A stretch of DNA of 64,000 bases from Anodontia alba. Its lineage: Eukaryota; Mollusca; Bivalvia; Lucinida; Lucinidae. The translations under genes and the position numbers were made by a program. How positions within the stretch are numbered: position 1 is the stretch's first letter; each line of letters opens with the position of its first letter. The DNA is taken from NCBI GenBank assembly GCA_964016985.1, contig OZ024827.1, positions 60,304,681 to 60,368,680 on the forward strand, written 5' to 3'. The notes beneath the pieces are model-generated. The model saw only the letters and a list, made by a program, of their open reading frames with translations. It searched no databases and was not told the DNA's origin. This document shows, piece after piece, positions 58,831 through 64,000 of this stretch.

Positions 58831-59138
58831 CTGAAAAAACCAAAATACATGCACCTTCGTGTAAGCTTTATTAAAAATCATTATCATTTTTGGACAGGTT
58901 TTTAAAACCATCCTTTAAAATAGCGATGTCTGGGTGGGCGGGCAGGCGTTGGGCGGGCGGATGTGCAGGCGGGCATTGGGCGTCGTCCGAGGTTTACAGT
59001 TCGGTTAACATTTTTTCAAAGTTATATGTTACCTTTATTCTTCAATGGATTGTTTTCATATTTAGTAGGGATGAAGAGGAGGACCAATAGATGTTTCACA
59101 TGCAAGAGAGACAACTCTTACTCTCTTCGTTATTTAAA
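58831..59138. other. Intron-like stretch with G-rich microsatellite
   Basis: GGGTGGGCGGGCAGGCGTTG and GGGCGGGCGGATGTGCAGGC at 58931-58980 form an imperfect GGGC repeat. Two overlapping plus-strand ORFs cross it without recognisable domains. Confidence 0.35.
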
Positions 59139-60033
59139 CAAGAGGGCCATGATGGCCCCCTGTAATGCTCACCTGAGCATTATAGTACTTTGAGAACCTG
59201 ATCTAGAACTGATCAAGGCAAACATTCTGATCAAAATTCAAAATGATTATATTAACAAGTAGGACAATGCAGCATGTCTAATGGACTGTGAAATGAATGT
59301 CAAGGTAAAATATGGACGACTGCACTCAAGAGGCCATGCTTTCCTCAGAAAAACATGTAAAGACATGTATTGTAATGTACATGTAATGCCAGATAATGCG
59401 GAGTATTGGCCCATCCATTTACGGGCTTTTACGTGTTAGTACCTAAAAATCAAAAAGGAGAGAACAATTGATGAGAAGAGATTTGACATGTAAAATTTTA
59501 CATGTAATTACAATGTTTTTCCACGTAATGACATGTAATTACATGTTAATTTTCCATGAACAGGTATTTTTGATGCATTAATACATGTAGTCAAGATCAC
59601 AGAATTTCAGATTTACATGTCAAATTCTTCACGTAAAATTCAATATGTAAATCTAGGAATACAGTTTGGTGATTAAAGTTTACATGTATAATTCTACATG
59701 TAAAATTTTATGCGCAAAATTCTACAGGTCAGCAGGTGTACTCTAAGAAAAACCTTGTGCACACACTATAGGCTTCATTTTCCATTAAATATTTTTGAAA
59801 CTTCATTCAAATGTTTCTATGAATAAAATCTAGGACAAGGTCTGATACAGGTAATGTTGGTTCAAAGACTAGGTCACTAGGTCAAAGCACTGAAAAACTT
59901 TATATTAGAGGCTTCATTTTTCAGTGGATCATCATGAAACTTTGTGATAAAGTTTGTTTTGACAATAACTAGGTCAAGTTCCAAACTGAATCATGTCAGG
60001 TCAAAGACTAGGTCAAATCTTTGAAAAAAAAAA

Positions 60034-61247
60034 CAAGAGGGCCATGATGGCCCTGTAACGCTCACCTGAGCAACATAGCACTTTGAGAGCCTGATCTAGA
60101 ACTGATCAAGGCAAACATTCTGATCAAAGTTCAAAATGATTATAACAAAGTTTTCTGCTGATTTCGCCTGGTGACCTAGTTTTTGATACCAAGTGACCCA
60201 GTTTCGAACTTGACCTAGAAATCATCAAGACAAACATTTTGTGCAAGATTCATGATAATTGCTTGAAAAATGTGACCGCTAGAGTGATAACAAGATTTTA
60301 CGCTGATTTGGCCAGGTGACCTAGTTTTTGACCCCAAGTGACCCAGTTTCGAACTTGACCTAGAAATCAACAAGACAAACACACTGAGCAAGATTCATGA
60401 TGATTGCTTCAAAAATGTGACCGCTAGAGTGTTAACAAGGTTTTCTGCTGATCTGGCCAGGTGACCTAGTTTTTGACCCCAGGTGACCCAGTTTCAAACT
60501 TGACCTAGAATTCATCAAGACAAATATAATGAGCAAGATTCATGATAATTGCTTCAAAAATGTGACCACTAGAGTGTTAACAAGGTTTTCTGCTGATCTG
60601 GCCCGGTGACCTAGTTTTTGACCCCAAGTGACCCAGTTTCGAACTTGACCTAGAAATCATCAAGACAAATATATTGAGCAAGATTCATGATGACTGCTTC
60701 AAAAACGTGACTGCTAGAGTGTTAACAAGGTTTTCTGCTGATCTGGCCAGGTGACCTAGTTTTTGACCCCAGGTGACCCAGTTTCGAACTTGACCTAGAA
60801 ATCATCAAGACAAATATATTGAGCAAGATTCATGATGATTGCTTCAAAAATGTGACCGCTAGAGTGTTAACAAGGTTTTCTGCTGATCTGGCCCGGTGAC
60901 CTAGTTTTTGACCCCAGGTGACCCAGTTTCGAACTTGACCTAGATTTAATAGAGGCAAACATTTTGAGCAAGTTTCATCAAGATTGGGTCAAAACTATGA
61001 CCTGTAGAGTGTTAACAAGTTTTTCCTTTGATTTGACCTGGTGACCTAGTTTTTGACCCCAAGTAACCCAGTATCGAACTTGACCTAGATTTTATAGAGG
61101 CAAACATTCTGAGCAAGTTTCATCAAGATTGGGTCAAAACTGTGACCACTAGAGTGTTAACAAACTAATTGTTGACGACGAACGACGGACGACGGACATA
61201 GGGTGATGACAATAGCTCACCCTGAGCTTTTGCTCAGGTGAGCTAAA
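60034..61247 (+). mobile_element. Family A element, leader-deleted form (first of a head-to-tail pair)
   Basis: The head is CAAGAGGGCCATGATGGCC. The leader then jumps from AAAATGATTATA to ACAAAGTTTTCTGCTG, removing several hundred bases present in the full-length copies. About seven units of 145 bp, a GACGACGAACGACGGACGAC tract and the hairpin follow. The next element's head follows its terminal AGCTAAA with no spacer. Confidence 0.7.
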
Positions 61248-62986
61248 CAAGAGGGCCATGATGGCCCTGTAACGCTCACCTGAGCAACATAGCACTTTGA
61301 GAACCTTATCTAGAACTGATCAAGGCAAACATTCTGATCAAAGTTCAAAATGATTATTACAAAGTTTTCTGCTGATTTGGCCCGGTGAAACTAGTTTTTG
61401 ATACCAAGTGACCCATTTTCGAACATATCCTAGAACTCATCAAGACAAACATTTTGAGCAAGATTTGGCCCGGTGACCTAGTTTTTGACCCCAAGTGACC
61501 CAGTTTCAAACATATCCTAGAACTCATCAAGACAAACATTTTGAGCAAGATTCATGATAATTGCTTCAAAAATTTGACTGCTAGAGTGTTAACAAGGTTT
61601 ACTTCTGGTTTGGCCTGGTGACCTAGTTTTTAATACCACGTGACCCAGTTTCGATCCTGACCTAGAAATCATCAAGACAAACATTTTGAGCAAGATTCAT
61701 GATTATTGCTTCAAAAATGTGACCGCTAGAGTGTTAACAAGTTTTACTGCTGATTTGGCCCGGTGACCTAGTTTTTAACTCCAAGTGACCCAGTTTCGAA
61801 CTCGACCTATAAATCATCAAGACAAACATATTGAGCAAGATTCATGATGATTGCTTCAAAAATGTGACTGCTAGAGTGTTAACAAGGGTTTCTGCTGATC
61901 TGGCCAGGTGACCTAGTTTTTGACCCTAGGTGACCCAGTTTTGAACTTGAACTAGAATTCATCAAGACAAACATAATGAGCAAGATTCATGATGATTGCT
62001 TCAAAAATGTGACCTCTAGAGTGTTAACAAGGTTTTCTGCTGATCTGGCCCGGTGACCTAGTTTTTGACCCCAAGTGACCCAGTTTCGAACTTGACCTAG
62101 AAATCATCAAGACAAACATATTGAGCAAGATTCATGATGATTGCTTAAAAAATGTGACCGCTAGAGTGTTAACAAGGGTTTCTGCTGATCTGGCCAGGTG
62201 ACCTAGTTTTTGACCCTAGGTGACCCAGTTTCGAACTTGATCTAGAGTTCATCAAGACAAACATAATGAGCAAGATTCATGATGATTGCTTCAAAAATGT
62301 GACCGCTAGAGTGTTAACAAGGTTTTCTGCTGATCTGGCCCGGTGACCTAGTTTTTGACCCCAAATGCCCCAGTTTCGAACTTGACCTAGAAATCATCAA
62401 GACAAACATATTGAGCAAGATTTATGATGATTGCTTCAAAAATGTGACTGCTAGAGTGTTAACAAGGTTTTCTGCTGATCTGGCCAGGTGACCTAGTTTT
62501 TGACCCCAGGTGACCCAGTTTCGAACTTGACCTAGAAATCATCAAGACAAATATATTGAGCAGATTCATGATGATTGCTTCAAAAATGTGACCGCTAGAG
62601 TGTTAACAAGGTTTTCTGCTGATCTGGCCCGGTGACCTAGTTTTTGACCCCAGGTGACCCAGTTTCGAACTTGACCTAGATTTTATAGAGGCAAACATTT
62701 TGAGCAAGTTTCATCAAGATTGGGTCAAAACTATGACCTGTAGAGTGTTAACAAGTTTTTCCTTTGATTTGACCTGGTGACCTGGTTTTTGACCCCAAGT
62801 AACCCAGTATCGAACTTGACCTAGATTTCATAGAGGCAAACATTCTGACCAAGTTTCATCAAGATTGGGTCAAAACTGTGACCTCTAGAGTGTTAACAAA
62901 GTAATTGTTGACGACGGACGACGGACGACGACGGACATAGGGTGATGACAATAGCTCATCCTGAGCTTTTGCTCAGGTGAGCTAAA
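61248..62986 (+). mobile_element. Family A element, leader-deleted form (second of the pair)
   Basis: It has the same leader deletion (GATTAT then TACAAAGTTTTCTG) as the element before it, about ten 145-bp units, a GACGACGGACGACGGACG tract and the 3' hairpin CTTTTGCTCAGGTGAGCTAA. The unit number differs from its neighbour. Confidence 0.7.
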
Positions 62987-64000
62987 AAAAAACGTGTGCA
63001 CAACAGAGTGCCCTCATCCAGATCTACATTATTTGCTCAGACCTATTTTTTTTTTATATTTTTGGTGTCCAATTTTTAAGAGTTAATTAAAATAAATTAA
63101 CTAAAAGCCATAGACCTGGAATAAATAATCTTTTTTTTTTTCAAGCAGTTAATAAGCAGTATTAAAAATGTTAATATTTTCAACTGAAAACATGACATAT
63201 ATCAAACACCAAGGAGTAGAATAATTTTGAATGAAATTCAAAACAAAACTGATCTACCCCACCCACTAAATGTACATAAGAAACTACCACAAGAGCTTAG
63301 CTGCCTTTTGGTGCCAGTTTATAATGCATCAAAATGGAATTCTGAGAAAGTATTAAAATAACTCACATTTTTTCCATAAGCTATCCTCCTGTGTTCAAAT
63401 ATTTTATAGCAAAATGTTTTGAAAAGAACAGCAGTTTATAACTCCAGTGCTCCATATGACTTCATGTTTTGAGACTGAATATACTAAAGTTTGAAACTGA
63501 CCAATCAGACAACAGTATCTTGTACACAAAAACTGTAAAGTTCTTATTTTTACACATTTTTACGTGTTGAAAATTACTAAGTCCAGAGCTGGCTTCTTTT
63601 ACAGACTGTTATTTGATAAAGTTATATAAATGCCATATTTTGCCAGATTATTTTTTTCTAAGTCCACAAATGACACGTAAATACATGTAAAATTTTACGC
63701 ATTTTGCCATGCCTGATTGCCTGTACAGGATTATCATGGTTTTACATGTCATGACGTGGTTTTACTCGTAGAAGTAGTAAATCTACATGTAATGCCAAGC
63801 TGTTTTACATGTAATTACATGTAAACTATATTTTAACCCGTCATTCTGAGGGAAGGGTAAAGTTGTATTCATGTACTAAGTATCACTGGCTGTAGGAGCA
63901 ATAGTTACTGAGAAACTGACCTAAACACAAACATTTCATCAAATATCACTCTGTAGGACCAATAATTACTGAGAAACTGACCTAAATGGAAAAACTTAAG

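Larger units (their letters stand above)
59341..63859. mobile_element. 4.5-kb insertion with short inverted ends and ACATGTAA-rich arms
   Basis: It begins TTCCTCAGAA and ends TTCTGAGGGAA, an imperfect inverted pair. Both arms (59350-59730 and 63540-63835) are dense in ACATGTAATTACATGT-type palindromic sequence, such as AATTTTACATGTAATTACA. The middle holds two family A elements (60034-62986). The rest (59755-60030, 62990-63540) is unassigned. No transposase ORF. It may be a foldback element enlarged by later insertions. Confidence 0.5.
59139..64000 (+). mobile_element. Family A element opened by a large insertion, runs off the window
   Basis: The head and leader occupy 59139-59340 (CAAGAGGGCCATGATGGCC to AGAGGCCATGCT). 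The leader resumes at about 63860 (TATTCATGTACTAAGTATCA) and continues to the window end at the point where the first copies have CTAAATGGAAAAACTTAAG. The 145-bp array and the 3' end must lie beyond 64000. Confidence 0.7.

Overview
The window is eukaryotic, A+T-rich, intron-like DNA, most likely from a bivalve mollusc (heterodont clam type). That assignment is an inference from the dense CAAGAGGGCC...GCTCACCTGAG tandem-repeat elements and tRNA-derived SINEs; no diagnostic gene is complete. There are no bacterial-type operons, no rRNA genes and no functional tRNA gene. About nine tenths of the 64 kb can be assigned to repeats, often nested several deep.

The main system is a set of non-autonomous elements that share one architecture but carry different tandem-repeat cores. 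One end is ACAAGAG or ACTAGAG followed by a short palindrome. Next comes a subterminal motif (GCTCACCTGAGC, TATGCCCCCAACT or TTATACGCCCG) that is the inverse of an arm of a hairpin at the other end. Between them lie a head-to-tail array and usually a degenerate GACGGACGGACG tract. The hairpin is followed by TAA, and the elements sit in A/T runs without clear target duplication. This fits Helitron-like (Helentron/HINE-type) non-autonomous elements (inference). Core periods read from coordinates are 145 bp (family A), 145 and about 345 (B2, B1), 166 (C), 155 (D), about 158 (E), about 321 as 157+164 (F), 155 (G), 130-155 (H) and 152 (I).

Layout: 1-5.6 kb, families F, H and I. 6.4-15.9 kb, an E array split by two A elements, a B cluster and a MITE. 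15.9-22.8 kb, I then G, with a second G copy and a TA-flanked DNA transposon inside G. 24.2-31.6 kb, two D elements, the first holding a SINE, a B2 element and a LINE fragment. 32.2-36.1 kb, a composite B element holding an inverted G copy. 37.4-40.0 kb, a B element inside a D relic. 40.2-42.7 kb, a foldback element. 42.9-45.4 kb, a D copy almost identical to the second D. 47.4-55.4 kb, an old mariner cut by a pogo-like element, a B element and a C element, the last holding a young mariner with its transposase nearly intact. 56.6-57.8 kb, SINEs and a piggyBac-like MITE. 59.1-64 kb, an A element opened by a 4.5 kb insert that holds two head-to-tail A elements.

A host gene probably crosses the window on the minus strand. 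Six short segments (58741-58830, 58409-58498, 46077-46130, 45448-45505, 36273-36380, 31893-31973) have AG acceptors and GT donors and encode leucine-rich, helical-looking peptides. They look like exons of a large ARM/HEAT-type protein that I could not name. On this reading most of the window is intron filled by transposons.

Several tandem cores carry one copy per unit of a motif resembling a known animal transcription-factor site: RFX X-box in F, inverted YY1 pair in B2, CTCF-like in C, nuclear-receptor half-sites in A. These resemblances are visible by eye; any function is untested.
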